A DNA stretch of 52,944 nucleotides, from contig JAFPXD010000069.1 of the NCBI GenBank assembly GCA_017394835.1, forward strand, positions 1-52,944, given 5' to 3'. How positions within the stretch are numbered: position 1 is the stretch's first letter; the number at the start of each line of letters is the position of its first letter. A program made the position numbers and the translations under genes. Shown here piece after piece: positions 1 to 9,397 of the stretch. This stretch comes from Clostridia bacterium. Its GTDB lineage: Bacteria; Bacillota; Clostridia; Christensenellales; CAG-138. The notes under the pieces were generated by a model. It made no database searches and was not told the origin of the DNA. It was given only the letters and a program-made list of their open reading frames with translations.

Positions 1-79
1 TTCCACGTGCTTTCATTGTACAATTAACCTGCTTTCTGGATGGTTTTTCTGGTAAATTAATTATACATGAAAGCAGCAA

Positions 80-107
80 ACCGGGCAACCCTTACGGGCT
101 ACCCGGT
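80..107. terminator. Hairpin downstream of the secreted peptidase gene
   Basis: Twelve-base arms (ACCGGG..., ...CCCGGT) enclose a 4-nt loop, with one mismatched position. The hairpin lies about 60 bp past the stop codon of the minus-strand peptidase gene and is flanked by TTTG on the minus side and CTTGTTTTT on the plus side. It probably ends transcription on the minus strand. A second GC hairpin (GGGGCT/AGCCCC) lies at 121–141. Confidence 0.55.
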
Positions 108-165
108 CTTGTTTTTGATGGGGCTTAGTGCAACAGCCCCCCGTTTTCGGTTGCCGTTATCGGAA

Positions 166-2490
166 TCAGCCGACCTTCTTGAAGAGGACGATGTTGGAAC
201 CGCTGGTGGTGGCTCCGAAGAAGCCGTAATCATCACCGGCGCCCGCGTAGAAGGTCATGTACTTGATCACGCTGGAGGAGACCGTGTACTTCATCATGCC
301 GTTGGTGTACTGCCACTTGGTAGCGTAGCTGGTGCCGGAAGCGGGATAGCAGTCCGCATAGGAAGTGGAGCTGTAAACACGGAGATAATAGCTGCTGTTG
401 TAGCAGGACTGGATCTTGTAGTAGGAACCGCTGGCGACGAACTTCCAGGTGGTGTTCGCAAGGGTAGCGGTGGTGAAGGTGGTGTTGTCAACGCCGACGA
501 CGTTATTGCCGTTCATGACCGCCCTTACAGCATAGCCGTAGTAGTTGCTGCTGCTGTTGAGGTAGTAATGGTTGGACTGATCGGGGTTGTAGTTCATCAG
601 GATATAGACGTTGGTGCCGTCGGTATAGCCGATGAGGTACTCAGCGCCGGTGGTGATGCTCGTTGCGGGAGCATAGTAGGTGCCGGAGGGAGCGCTGGTG
701 GGAGCAGCCGTGGGAGCCGTGGTGGGCTTGGGAGTCGCGGTGGGCTTGGGAGTCGCGGTGGGAGCAGCGGTGGGGTTGGTGCCGGAGCCGGAGACCTCCT
801 TGAAGAGGACGATGTTGGAGCCGCTGGTGGTCGCGCCGAAGAAGCCGTAATCATCAGCCGAGCCGGTGTAGAAGGTCATGTACTTGGTGAGGCTGGAGGA
901 GATGTAGTAGCTCATCTTGCCGGAGGCGTACTTCCAGTTGGTAGCATAGCTGGTGCCGGAAGCGGGATAGCAGTCGGCATAGCTGCTGGAGCTGTAAACG
1001 CGGAGATAATAGCTGCTGTTGTAGGCGGACTGGATCTTGTAGTAGGAGCCGTTCGCAACGAACTTCCAAGCTACGTGATCGAGGGTCGCGCCGGTGAAGG
1101 TGGTGGTATCAACGCCGATAACGTTGCTGCCGCTCTTTATAGCCCTTACGGCATAGCCGTAGTAGTTGCTGTTGGAGTTGAGGTAGTAGTGGTTGGACTG
1201 AGAAGCGTTGTAGTTCATGAGCAGGTAGGTGTTGGTGCCGTCGGTATAACCGATGAGGTACTTATCACCCGTGGTGATGCTCGAAGCGGGCGCATAGTAG
1301 GAAGCGCCGGGAACCGCGGTGGGAGCGGTGGTGGGCTTGGGAGTCGCGGTGGGCTTGGGAGTCGCGGTGGGAGCGGGAGTGGGGTTGGTGCCGCCGCTGC
1401 TGAACAGGGTCCAGTCACAGTAAACGGTCTGGTTGGAATCGGGGTTGGAGGGGAACGAGTCAAGAGCGCTCATTACGATGGGGTAAGCATCGCCGCCGGA
1501 AACGGGATCGGGCACACCGTAGGTGTTCTTCATAGCCTGAATAGCCGCCTTGACGGTGGCGCCGTTCTTCATCTCGGTCCAGAACTTCGCCTCGTACTTA
1601 TAGTCGCCGGTGAAGGATACGGACTGGGAATAGCCGTAAACGCCGCCCGCGCCCGCGGCAAGCAGGGCGGTACCGGTGGTGCCCTTGCCGCCCTTCTTCA
1701 TGCCTTCGCAGATAGCCATCCAAACGAAGCAGTTGGAGAGGGTGCCGGAAACGTGGTTCTGAATGTAGCGGCCGTCGATGAAGGCGGCGGAACCGGACTT
1801 GACAGCCCAGCCGTTGTTATAGTCGGTGGTGGTGATGCCGGTGGTGGTGGTCAGGCACAGATAGGAGGTGGTGCCGGACTGAACGCCGTGGGAGTCATAA
1901 ATGACTACGCCCTTATTGGTGTAGTTCTGAGCGATGGCGGGGCCGGTCGCGGAGGTGCCGGTCAGCTTGGTGAGGGTGCCGCCGGTGGCGTTCGCGATGG
2001 ACTGCGCCTCGGTCTTATACTGATCGGTGAAGCTGGAATCCTGGCCGTAATAGGGGCCGACGAGAAGGACGTTCTTGCTGCCGGCGGAGCCGCACTGGCC
2101 GCGGGTGCCGAAGACCTCCTCGACCTTGGAGGCGATGGAGGAAACGTGCTTGGTGTTGCGTACACGGTAGCAGTAGAGGTTGTGCATGCCATCTACGGTG
2201 AAGGCGAACTGGCCTTCATTTTCCCATACGATGGAGCCCTTATCTACGCGGGGATCGTTGACAGCCGCATTGTAGGCCGCCATGGTAACGGCGCTGACGC
2301 CTGCGCGCTTTGCGAGCATGTCGGCTTCTACGGCCTCGATGCCTGCCCATACGTCATCGAGCAGAGCGAGCTTCTTATTTTCCTTTGCAGCCTCATACGC
2401 GCTCTTTGCGAAAGAAGCGAGAGGCATTACGGCTACAGCCATCAGCACTGCGATGACCAAGCAAACGAGTTTCCTTGTTCTGACGGACAT
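166..2490 (-). CDS. Secreted clan-CD (caspase/gingipain-like) cysteine peptidase with two duplicated C-terminal domains
   Basis: 774 residues from an ATG preceded by GGAGGAAAAACAA; an upstream in-frame ATG at 2550 lies at the predicted transcription start and is rejected. Residues 1–28 form a signal peptide (basic start, hydrophobic core, ASFA). A hydrophobic strand then leads into DSHG (His201) and another into AICEG (Cys261), the order and setting of the His/Cys dyad in clan CD peptidases such as C25 and C11. A Pro/Thr linker (about 367–395, TPKPTATPKPT units) joins to a 170-residue beta-rich domain. A second linker and a nearly identical copy (about 602–774) follow. These domains carry YKIQS and YYLRVYSS strands and may be beta-trefoil-like binding modules, which is inference. 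No sorting signal is visible, so the protein is probably released. The peptidase class is fairly secure; the substrate is unknown. Confidence 0.8.
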   Translation of the reverse strand: MSVRTRKLVCLVIAVLMAVAVMPLASFAKSAYEAAKENKKLALLDDVWAGIEAVEADMLAKRAGVSAVTMAAYNAAVNDPRVDKGSIVWENEGQFAFTVDGMHNLYCYRVRNTKHVSSIASKVEEVFGTRGQCGSAGSKNVLLVGPYYGQDSSFTDQYKTEAQSIANATGGTLTKLTGTSATGPAIAQNYTNKGVVIYDSHGVQSGTTSYLCLTTTTGITTTDYNNGWAVKSGSAAFIDGRYIQNHVSGTLSNCFVWMAICEGMKKGGKGTTGTALLAAGAGGVYGYSQSVSFTGDYKYEAKFWTEMKNGATVKAAIQAMKNTYGVPDPVSGGDAYPIVMSALDSFPSNPDSNQTVYCDWTLFSSGGTNPTPAPTATPKPTATPKPTTAPTAVPGASYYAPASSITTGDKYLIGYTDGTNTYLLMNYNASQSNHYYLNSNSNYYGYAVRAIKSGSNVIGVDTTTFTGATLDHVAWKFVANGSYYKIQSAYNSSYYLRVYSSSSYADCYPASGTSYATNWKYASGKMSYYISSSLTKYMTFYTGSADDYGFFGATTSGSNIVLFKEVSGSGTNPTAAPTATPKPTATPKPTTAPTAAPTSAPSGTYYAPATSITTGAEYLIGYTDGTNVYILMNYNPDQSNHYYLNSSSNYYGYAVRAVMNGNNVVGVDNTTFTTATLANTTWKFVASGSYYKIQSCYNSSYYLRVYSSTSYADCYPASGTSYATKWQYTNGMMKYTVSSSVIKYMTFYAGAGDDYGFFGATTSGSNIVLFKKVG

Positions 2491-2552
2491 TTGTTTTTCC
2501 TCCAAATTAAATTTATTTGCGAAAGGTATGACCTTTCGAGAAAGACGCATAT

Positions 2553-2581
2553 ATTATACCGTCCTCCCGATATATTGTCCA
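2553..2581 (-). promoter_or_regulatory. Sigma-A promoter of the secreted peptidase
   Basis: On the minus strand TGGACA is followed after 17 bp by TATAAT. Transcription would start near 2546, leaving a leader of about 55 nt that carries a small hairpin (CGAAAGGT/ACCTTTCG, 2520–2538) before the ribosome binding site. Confidence 0.75.
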
Positions 2582-2716
2582 GTCCTAATTTTCGATTTTG
2601 TGCAAATAATATAAATATATTTTGGTTTCCGTTCACAATTTAGTCACAATTTAGGCCATATTTCCGTTTTTTCGGGCGTCGGCGGCGCTCCCCATTGCTT
2701 TTACAAACACAAAACA

Positions 2717-2749
2717 AGCGGGATATGTAAAATCTTTACATATCCCGCT
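2717..2749. terminator. Terminator of the dockerin/thioredoxin gene
   Basis: Perfect 15-bp arms (AGCGGGATATGTAAA) surround a 3-nt loop. On the minus strand the stem is followed by TTGTTTTGTGTTTG. It lies between the dockerin gene and the upstream region of the peptidase and insulates the two. Confidence 0.75.
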
Positions 2750-2833
2750 GTATATTTAAGCTGTTGTTTCATCACATCGTATATCGCGCCGTGGGGCCCG
2801 ATCGGGTTCGGCACTCTTCCCCGCCCCCTTTTT

Positions 2834-3565
2834 TCAGTGCTCTTCGGCCGTCTCCATGCCGAACAGCTCGTAAAGCGCCTTCATATCCTTTGCGCCGATC
2901 TCAAGATCGCGGTCCATATCCGCCGCCGCGCGCCCCATGGGCGAAAGCTCGCCCGCGTCTATAAGGAATGCCGCAAGGGTGGAAACGTCGGCCGAATCCA
3001 CTGCTCCGCTGCCGTCGGCGTCGCCGGGGACGGCTATGAGGCGCAGCGCGCGCAATTCCATCTCTTCATAATCCATGCGGCCTGCGCGGGCGTCCAATAT
3101 TCGGCCGTCCGGGCCCACAAAGAGCGTGAGCGGCACCACGTAGTAATCGCCCGCGGCGTTCACAAAGCCTTCGTCCGCTATAACGCAGGGGTAGATTATC
3201 CCCATTTCGCACAGGAGCTCCCAGCCGTATTCGAAGCTGCCCCCTATGCGCCGCGTTGCCGCGCCCAGCACGGAAACGCCCATTCCGGAATAATTGCGGT
3301 GCAGTTCGTTGAGCGAGGGCATTTCGAGCCTGCAGTTGATGCATCCGCTGTCCCAATAATTGACCACGGTAACGAGGTTATCGGCAAAGCGCTCTTCCGT
3401 GAAAAAATCCGTCCTGCTGGGAATGCCGCCCTCCTCCATGTAGGGGGCGTTTATGCCCGTTATCACGTTTCCGATGAGCTCATCCTCAAAGCGCGCGGGA
3501 TGGGCGGCTGCAGCCCCCGCAAGCAGGAAGACGAGGACGAGCGCTGCGGCAAGCAGCTTTTTCAT
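2834..3565 (-). CDS. Secreted TlpA/thioredoxin-like protein with C-terminal dockerin
   Basis: 243 residues. Residues 1–21 are a signal peptide. The middle is a thioredoxin fold of the TlpA/ResA kind: VVNYWDSGCINCR holds the CxxC pair (Cys75, Cys78), and VVPLTLFVGPDG holds the cis-Pro loop before a strand. From about residue 180, GDADGSGAVDSADV and, after a spacer, DMDRDLEIGAKD are two EF-hand-like calcium loops with their helices, the pattern of a type I dockerin. Known dockerins bind cohesins on scaffoldins or cell-surface proteins; no cohesin is in this window. The gene lies 104 bp after the V-ATPase operon with a TATTAT -10 but no clear -35 box. The protein probably reduces or isomerises disulfides outside the membrane while docked to a partner. 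The docking partner is inference. Confidence 0.8.
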   Translation of the reverse strand: MKKLLAAALVLVFLLAGAAAAHPARFEDELIGNVITGINAPYMEEGGIPSRTDFFTEERFADNLVTVVNYWDSGCINCRLEMPSLNELHRNYSGMGVSVLGAATRRIGGSFEYGWELLCEMGIIYPCVIADEGFVNAAGDYYVVPLTLFVGPDGRILDARAGRMDYEEMELRALRLIAVPGDADGSGAVDSADVSTLAAFLIDAGELSPMGRAAADMDRDLEIGAKDMKALYELFGMETAEEH

Positions 3566-3669
3566 GGCCGTTGTTCCTTCCTAATATAATACCGTTTATT
3601 CGCCGCAGGGTGTTTTCGCTCCCGAACGGGCTTTCACGCGCGGCGCCATTCACGACTGACCAACGGGGA

Positions 3670-4299
3670 TCACTCCTCCTTGGCCTTGAGCATATCCTTC
3701 GTTTTCATGAGCCTTGTGAGGTTGCCGCGCTCGTTCTCATCGAGCTTCATCGAAATATCGTGGATGGCCTCCTGAAGCTGGGGGATCATGACGTATTCCA
3801 GCGCGTTTACGCGGCGGCGTGTCTTTTCGATCTCATCGGCAAGGAGGTTGCAGGTCTTTTCGACCTCGGCAAGCTCAATCAGGAGCGGCATGAGCTCCGA
3901 GAATTTTGAGACAGCGGTATCGAGCTCGGAGCTCGTCCCGAACACGCCGTAGGGCAGGCCGCGGCTCTCGCCGGGGATGTAGGTGAGCTTCGGCACCTCG
4001 ACCGAGAGCACCTTGGCGCTTCCGACCTCCACCTTTGCGGAGGCCGCGGGGAAGCAGAGCGCCTCCTCCACCGCGGGGGTGCTCATGGTGGCCTTTGCTA
4101 TTACAAAGCTTTTCATGGCTTCGCTCATAAGGGCTTCGACCCTTTCGCGCAGCTCGCGGTTGCGGCGAACGAAGGTAATGAAGCGGCGGACCGTTTCATC
4201 CCTCTTGTCCTTCATTAGCTTGTGACCCCTCGACGCGGTGGAGAGCCTCTTTTTAAGGCGGCTCATCTCCATGCGGGTGGGCTTATAACTGATGGCCAT
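3670..4299 (-). CDS. ntpD: V-type ATP synthase subunit D
   Basis: 209 residues, the usual size for subunit D, the coiled-coil central shaft that couples A3B3 to the rotor. The N-terminus (PTRMEMSRLKKRL) and the closing segment (EKTRRRVNALEYVMIPQLQ) are family hallmarks, and both ends are long helices. It is the last gene of the operon, 14 nt after subunit B. No ntpH or ntpJ follows as it does in Enterococcus hirae; a dockerin gene comes next instead. Confidence 0.95.
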   Translation of the reverse strand: MAISYKPTRMEMSRLKKRLSTASRGHKLMKDKRDETVRRFITFVRRNRELRERVEALMSEAMKSFVIAKATMSTPAVEEALCFPAASAKVEVGSAKVLSVEVPKLTYIPGESRGLPYGVFGTSSELDTAVSKFSELMPLLIELAEVEKTCNLLADEIEKTRRRVNALEYVMIPQLQEAIHDISMKLDENERGNLTRLMKTKDMLKAKEE

Positions 4300-4313
4300 A
4301 GATCATGCTCCGA

Positions 4314-5693
4314 TCACTCGGTTTTTTCGTAGTACTTGTCGAGATAGGCGTCCCTTATGCGGCGCAGCTCGGAGCGGGGCAGTATGCGCAGAAGCTCCCA
4401 GCCAATATCGAGGGTCTCCTCAATGGAGCGGTTGTTGTAATAGCCCTGAGAAACGTAGCGGATCTCGAACTCGTCGGCGAACTTCGCATAGAGCTTATCC
4501 ACGTCCGAAAGCGCGGCGTCGCCCAGTATTACGGCGAGCTCCTTCGCTTCCTTGCCCCTCGAATACGCGGCGAAGAGCTGGTTCATGGTATCGGCGTGAT
4601 CCTCGCGGGTCTTGCCGCGGCCTATGCCCTTATCCTTCAAACGGGAAAGCGAGGGCAGTACGTTCACGGGGGGAGTTATGCCCTTCCTGTAAAGCTCGCG
4701 GGAAAGGATTATCTGCCCTTCCGTAATGTAGCCCGTAAGGTCGGGGATGGGGTGGGTTATGTCGTCCTCCGGCATGGAGAGTATGGGTATCATTGTGATG
4801 GAGCCGGGGCAACCCTTTATCCTGCCCGCGCGCTCATACATGGTGGCAAGGTCGGTATAGAGGTAGCCGGGGTAGCCGCGGCGGCCGGGAACCTCCTTGC
4901 GGGCGGCGGAGACCTCACGCAGCGCCTCCGCGTAATTGGTTATATCCGTTATTATGACGAGCACGTGCATGCCGAGATCGTAAGCCAGATACTCCGCAGC
5001 GGTGATCGCCATGCGCGGGGTGGCTATACGCTCGATAGCGGGGTCGTTCGCAAGGTTTACGAATGTGACCGTCCTTTCGATGGCGCCCGTCTTTTTGAAA
5101 TCGGAGATGAAGTAATCCGCCTCCTCAAACGTGATGCCGACCGCGGCGAACACTACCGCGAAGGGCTCGTTCGTGCCGCGGACCTTCGCCTGCCTCGCTA
5201 TCTGGGCGGCGAACTGCGCGTGGGGAAGGCCGGAGCCGGAGAATACGGGCAGCTTCTGGCCCCTTACCAGAGTATTGAGGCCGTCTATCGCGGAAACGCC
5301 CGTCTGTATGAACTCGTTGGGGTAATCGCGCGCGGCGGGATTCATGGGCGAGCCGTTTATATCGAGGAGCTTTTCGGGGATAAGGGGCGCGCCGCCGTCC
5401 TTGGGACGGCCCATGCCGTCGAACACTCGGCCGAGCATATCGGGCGCGACCGCGAGCTCAATGCTGTGGCCCAGGAATTTTGCCCTGGAATCGGCTATTT
5501 TCAAGCCCTGCGAGCCCTCGAAGAGCTGGACGAGCGCTTTATCGCCGTTCACTTCGAGCACCTTGCCGCGGCGGGTATCCGCCCCGTTCGAGCGCTTTAT
5601 CTCGACGAGCTCATCGTATTTGACGCCATCGACGCCCTCTACCATTACGAGGGGGCCAACGACCTCGCGTATCGTTGTGTACTCCTTACGCAT
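4314..5693 (-). CDS. ntpB: V-type ATP synthase subunit B
   Basis: 459 residues, full length. This is the non-catalytic nucleotide-binding-fold subunit that alternates with A in the V1 hexamer. It lacks a canonical P-loop: the equivalent segment reads [19 protein letters not shown], as in known B subunits. [16 protein letters not shown] and the C-terminal helical domain are typical. Its start overlaps the end of the subunit A gene by 8 nt, so the two are probably translationally coupled, giving the equal amounts that A3B3 needs. Confidence 0.97.
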   Translation of the reverse strand: MRKEYTTIREVVGPLVMVEGVDGVKYDELVEIKRSNGADTRRGKVLEVNGDKALVQLFEGSQGLKIADSRAKFLGHSIELAVAPDMLGRVFDGMGRPKDGGAPLIPEKLLDINGSPMNPAARDYPNEFIQTGVSAIDGLNTLVRGQKLPVFSGSGLPHAQFAAQIARQAKVRGTNEPFAVVFAAVGITFEEADYFISDFKKTGAIERTVTFVNLANDPAIERIATPRMAITAAEYLAYDLGMHVLVIITDITNYAEALREVSAARKEVPGRRGYPGYLYTDLATMYERAGRIKGCPGSITMIPILSMPEDDITHPIPDLTGYITEGQIILSRELYRKGITPPVNVLPSLSRLKDKGIGRGKTREDHADTMNQLFAAYSRGKEAKELAVILGDAALSDVDKLYAKFADEFEIRYVSQGYYNNRSIEETLDIGWELLRILPRSELRRIRDAYLDKYYEKTE

Positions 5694-7467
5694 TTTCTTG
5701 ACCTTTCTCCGTCAGTTTACGGATCCCCGCCGCAAGCTCGCTTGTCAGCTCATCGGCTAATTGCTTGTGATCCTTTTCGGCGCAGTACTTATACCTGCCC
5801 ATGCGCTCGCGCACGGGGAGCGCCGTTATGCGGCTGAAATCCGCGCCCGCTTCCAAAGCGGCAAGGCCGCGGTCGTAGAACTCGAGCAGGAGCTTTAAGA
5901 GCCTGTGCTGCTTTGAGGGGGAGGTATAGGTATCCACCGCGTCGAACGCGTTCTGGTGGAGGTAATCCTCCCTTATGGAGCGGGCCGTTTCGAGCTTTAA
6001 GCGGTCGCGCGTGGAAAGCGCGTCTATGCCGACGAGGGAAACGACCTCCTGCAGCTCGGCCTCCTCCTGCAGAAGCGCCATGGCGCGGGTGACGCAGGCG
6101 CCCCAATCCTCGGCCACGTTGGAATCGAACCAGGGCTCGAGCCTGTCGGTATAGAGCGAATAGCTGGAAAGCCAGTCTATCGCGGGGAAGTGGCGGGCGT
6201 AGGCGAGCTTTGCGGAAAGCCCCCAGAATACCTTGACTATTCGGAGCGTCGCCTGCGAGACGGGCTCTGAAATATCGCCGCCGGGCGGGGATACCGCGCC
6301 GATCGCGGAGATCGCGCCCTTTCTGCCCTCGCTGCCGAGCGTGACCACCTGGCCCGCCCTCTCGTAAAACTCCGCAAGGCGGCTCGAAAGATACGCGGGG
6401 TAGCCCTCTTCACCGGGCATTTCCTCAAGGCGGCCGCTCATTTCTCGGAGCGCCTCCGCCCAGCGGGAGGTGGAATCCGCCATTATGGCCACCTTGTAGC
6501 CCATATCGCGGAAGTATTCGGCGATAGTGATGCCGGTATAGATCGAAGCCTCACGCGCGGCGACGGGCATATCGGAAGTGTTCGCGATCAGCACCGTGCG
6601 CTTCATGAGGGAAAGGCCCGTCCTCGGATCGACGAGCTCGGGGAATTCGGTAAGAACGTCCGTCATCTCATTGCCGCGCTCGCCGCAGCCGACATAGACG
6701 ATTATATCCGCGTCCGCCCATTTGGCGAGCTGGTGCTGAACGACCGTCTTTCCGCTGCCGAAGGGGCCGGGCACTGCCGCCACGCCGCCCTTGGCTATGG
6801 GGAAGAACGTATCAATGACCCTCTGGCCCGTTACCATGGGCTCATTCGGGGGGAGCTTTTCGGCATAGGGACGGCCGCGGCGCACGGGCCAGCGCTGGAG
6901 CATGGGGATCGACTTTTCGCCCTCCTCCGTCTCTATTACGGCAAGCTCGTCAACGATGGTCATATTGCCCTCGGGAGCGAGCTTTTTGAGCACGCCCTTG
7001 ATCCCCGGCGGGACCATTATTATGTGCTTGACGGCGCCGGTCTCCTGCACGAAGCCCAGCTCGTCGCCTCCCTCAACACAGGAGCCCACGCGTGCCGTCG
7101 GCTGGAAATTCCAAAGCTTTTCGCGGTCCAGCGCGGGAGCGGCGATGCCCCTCGTAATGCGGGAGCCCGCGTTTTCGAAGAGCTTGGTGAGCGGGCGCTG
7201 GATGCCGTCGTAAATGGATTCGATAAGGCCGGGAGCCAATTCCACCGAAAGCGGCGCGCCCGTGAAATAGACGGGCTCGCCCGGGCCGATGCCGCCCGTT
7301 TCCTCATAGACCTGAATGGAGGCCCTGTCGCCCCTCAGCTCTATGACCTCGCCGACAAGCTCCTTATCGGAAACGTGAACGACGTCATACATCTGGACTT
7401 CGCCCATGCCGTCCGCCGTTATGAGCGGGCCTGCGACCTTGACGATGGTGCCGTGTTTTCTTGCCAT
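5686..7467 (-). CDS. ntpA: V-type ATP synthase catalytic subunit A
   Basis: 593 residues. This subunit hydrolyses or makes ATP in the V1 head. The P-loop GPFGSGKT is at residues 234–241, and the non-homologous insertion that separates V-type A from F-type beta precedes it (about 110–190). [16 protein letters not shown] and [11 protein letters not shown] are family signatures. The start is an ATG behind GGAGGAACC. The gene lies 36 nt after the small G (F-type) subunit, the largest gap in the operon. Confidence 0.98.
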   Translation of the reverse strand: MARKHGTIVKVAGPLITADGMGEVQMYDVVHVSDKELVGEVIELRGDRASIQVYEETGGIGPGEPVYFTGAPLSVELAPGLIESIYDGIQRPLTKLFENAGSRITRGIAAPALDREKLWNFQPTARVGSCVEGGDELGFVQETGAVKHIIMVPPGIKGVLKKLAPEGNMTIVDELAVIETEEGEKSIPMLQRWPVRRGRPYAEKLPPNEPMVTGQRVIDTFFPIAKGGVAAVPGPFGSGKTVVQHQLAKWADADIIVYVGCGERGNEMTDVLTEFPELVDPRTGLSLMKRTVLIANTSDMPVAAREASIYTGITIAEYFRDMGYKVAIMADSTSRWAEALREMSGRLEEMPGEEGYPAYLSSRLAEFYERAGQVVTLGSEGRKGAISAIGAVSPPGGDISEPVSQATLRIVKVFWGLSAKLAYARHFPAIDWLSSYSLYTDRLEPWFDSNVAEDWGACVTRAMALLQEEAELQEVVSLVGIDALSTRDRLKLETARSIREDYLHQNAFDAVDTYTSPSKQHRLLKLLLEFYDRGLAALEAGADFSRITALPVRERMGRYKYCAEKDHKQLADELTSELAAGIRKLTEKGQENA

Positions 7468-7503
7468 AAATGGTTCCTCCGTTTTATGGATAGCTGCTTG
7501 TTA

Positions 7504-7815
7504 TCAGAAGAGTATGTCCGCGCCGATGGCCTTTTCCACGTTTTCACGCACGCTGCGCATGGCGGCGCCCGTCGAGCCCTTGCCCGAGGGGATGGGGATT
7601 ATTGCGGGGAATGCCGCGGACCTGTATTTTTTGACCGTCTCCGAGGCCGCCTCGAAAACGGGCTCGGTGACGAATATTATCCTTGTGTTTTCCCGTGCGA
7701 GCTTATCTATGAGCCTGCCCGCCGCCTGTCCCTCGGTCTCGAAATAAACTTCGAGCCCCGCGGCGCGCCCGAGCAGCACGGAATCCTTATCGCCTATCAT
7801 CGCGATGTCAGCCAT
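7504..7815 (-). CDS. ntpG: V-type ATP synthase subunit F (NtpG)
   Basis: 103 residues, normal for this small Rossmann-like rotor subunit (called NtpG in Enterococcus). It starts MADIAMIGDKDSVLLGRAAG and has the TRIIFVTEPVFE strand typical of the family. It binds the central stalk with subunit D. Its start overlaps the subunit C gene by 8 nt. Confidence 0.92.
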   Translation of the reverse strand: MADIAMIGDKDSVLLGRAAGLEVYFETEGQAAGRLIDKLARENTRIIFVTEPVFEAASETVKKYRSAAFPAIIPIPSGKGSTGAAMRSVRENVEKAIGADILF

Positions 7816-8791
7816 AGAGCTTCACGCTCCTTTCATCGACTGCGCTCATGGGGATATTCGCACGCTTTGCGGTGAGTATGAGGCGAACGACCTCCGCCTC
7901 CCTCTCGCGCGCGAGCATATAGCCCACGATTGGCTTGACGGTATCTATCTCCGTCCTGCCCTCGGAGGCGAGCGCTATCAGGTGATCGTCCCTCGCCTTT
8001 TCGATGGAGGCGGTATGCCCCGTGCGCATGTATTCTTCAAACCCTTCGCGGATAGCCCGGCGGCGCTTTGAGGCGCCGAGCTTCGCTATCACCGAAAGCG
8101 CGCGGTCGCGGTCTTCGGGAAGGGCTTCCGCAAGGCGCGAAAGCTCTTCATCCGTGAACTCGCCCGTGGGAAGAAGATCCTCCCTGCCCGCGCCGCGGAT
8201 CAGCGCCGCAAGGTTCGTAAAATCGGCGAGAGCGCCGAAATATTCCTTAACAAAGGGGTTTTTGATCGAAGCGGCGTATTTGAAATAGGCCGGATCGACC
8301 CGCCTTGCGACCTCCTTAGGGTCGTTCGTGCGGTAAGTTATTACGTCAAGCTCCTCCAATGCGGAGGCGATAACGGGAGGAAGCATGCTGTAATCGCCCC
8401 TCTTCATCGCCGCCTTCAGTTCCGCTTCGGGATAGACGCCGCCGAAATCGAGCTTTGCCGCTTCCGTATCCCCGCCCATCATGCGGAGCTTGTAGAGGAG
8501 CTTTATATTCACCATATCATGCCGCATACGGAAAACGTCCGTCACCGCGGCCTGCTTTTCGGGCATGAGCTCCCCCATGAGGGCATAGGTCTTTTCGAGC
8601 TCGCCCGTTATCAGGGAATCGATCTCGTCGCCGCCCGAAGGCGCCGCCTGCCCCCAGCCGCATTCGCGAAGGATCCTCACCGCTTCATCGAAATCGGGCG
8701 CCGCGGCAAGCCTTGCCGCCGCCTCCTTCGTGAGCAGTGACTTTTCGATAACGCGAAGTCTCGCTATGCTGTTTATAAGGCTTTCGGCCAT
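7808..8791 (-). CDS. ntpC: V-type ATP synthase subunit C
   Basis: 327 residues, an all-helical protein of the V-ATPase C / subunit d family (AC39-like). In known complexes it caps the K-ring and joins it to the central shaft. Residues such as MRHDMVNIKLLYKLRMMGG and the C-terminal VGYMLAREREAEVVRLILTAK match the family pattern, including the conserved REAEVVRLI helix. It starts 24 nt after subunit E. Confidence 0.93.
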   Translation of the reverse strand: MAESLINSIARLRVIEKSLLTKEAAARLAAAPDFDEAVRILRECGWGQAAPSGGDEIDSLITGELEKTYALMGELMPEKQAAVTDVFRMRHDMVNIKLLYKLRMMGGDTEAAKLDFGGVYPEAELKAAMKRGDYSMLPPVIASALEELDVITYRTNDPKEVARRVDPAYFKYAASIKNPFVKEYFGALADFTNLAALIRGAGREDLLPTGEFTDEELSRLAEALPEDRDRALSVIAKLGASKRRRAIREGFEEYMRTGHTASIEKARDDHLIALASEGRTEIDTVKPIVGYMLAREREAEVVRLILTAKRANIPMSAVDERSVKLYG

Positions 8792-8815
8792 TGGTCTCCT
8801 CTATTCCTTAAAAGG

Positions 8816-9397
8816 TCATTTCTTAAAGAGAGTGCGCGCGGTCTCGGAAAGGAAGCCCGTTTTGACCTCCTCCATGAGGGCCGCAAAGGAACAGTCCTTC
8901 ACGAAATTGCTCCCGCGGAGGATGAACCCGTCGGCAATGCCGGGCTCGCATTCGCCCAATGTCAGCCCGCCGCCGCATTCCGAAACGAGCTTTTCAATGA
9001 GAGCGCGGTCCTTTTCGGCGGGGCAGACGGACTCGCCCCCCGTGCACTCGCGGGAAAGGAGCCTGCGCATGAGCGCCTCGCGCTTTTCGCCCTCAAGGGA
9101 GCTGAGCCCTTCCATGGCGCCGGAATAGGCGCGGTCGATAAGGGCGCGCTTCTTTTCGAGGAGCTCCTTCCTTGCTTCAAGCTCGCTCGCGGTGGCGGCC
9201 CTTGAAAGGGTCTCCTCACGGAGCTGCTCCGCCTTGACAGCGGCCTCTTCGCGCAGGGCTGCCATATCCTCTTCGAGCTTTGCGCGGATGGCGGCGGCCT
9301 TTGCCTCGCCCCGCTCCCCGATAGCCTCGGCCGCCCTGTGAGCCTCCTCCAATATGCTTGCTATGAGCTTATCGGCTCCGTTTGCTGCCTCTGCCAT
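8816..9397 (-). CDS. ntpE: V-type ATP synthase subunit E
   Basis: 193 residues, Ala- and Glu-rich. The first 110 residues form a long helix, the peripheral stalk, followed by a compact C-terminal domain. With the short NtpF protein it should form the stator linking V1 to the membrane subunit I. Its start codon shares one nucleotide with the stop codon of the proteolipid gene (TAATG). Confidence 0.92.
   Translation of the reverse strand: MAEAANGADKLIASILEEAHRAAEAIGERGEAKAAAIRAKLEEDMAALREEAAVKAEQLREETLSRAATASELEARKELLEKKRALIDRAYSGAMEGLSSLEGEKREALMRRLLSRECTGGESVCPAEKDRALIEKLVSECGGGLTLGECEPGIADGFILRGSNFVKDCSFAALMEEVKTGFLSETARTLFKK

Noticed and set aside
67..2643. An 858-codon open frame on the plus strand opposite the secreted peptidase
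   Set aside because: It is Gly/Val-rich and mirrors the Pro/Thr/Ser/Tyr codons of the real gene, and it has no ribosome site. The minus-strand gene has a signal peptide, promoter and catalytic motifs.
4305..5837. A long plus-strand frame opposite the V-ATPase B gene
   Set aside because: It is an antisense shadow produced by GC-rich codon bias; the minus strand encodes an unmistakable subunit B.
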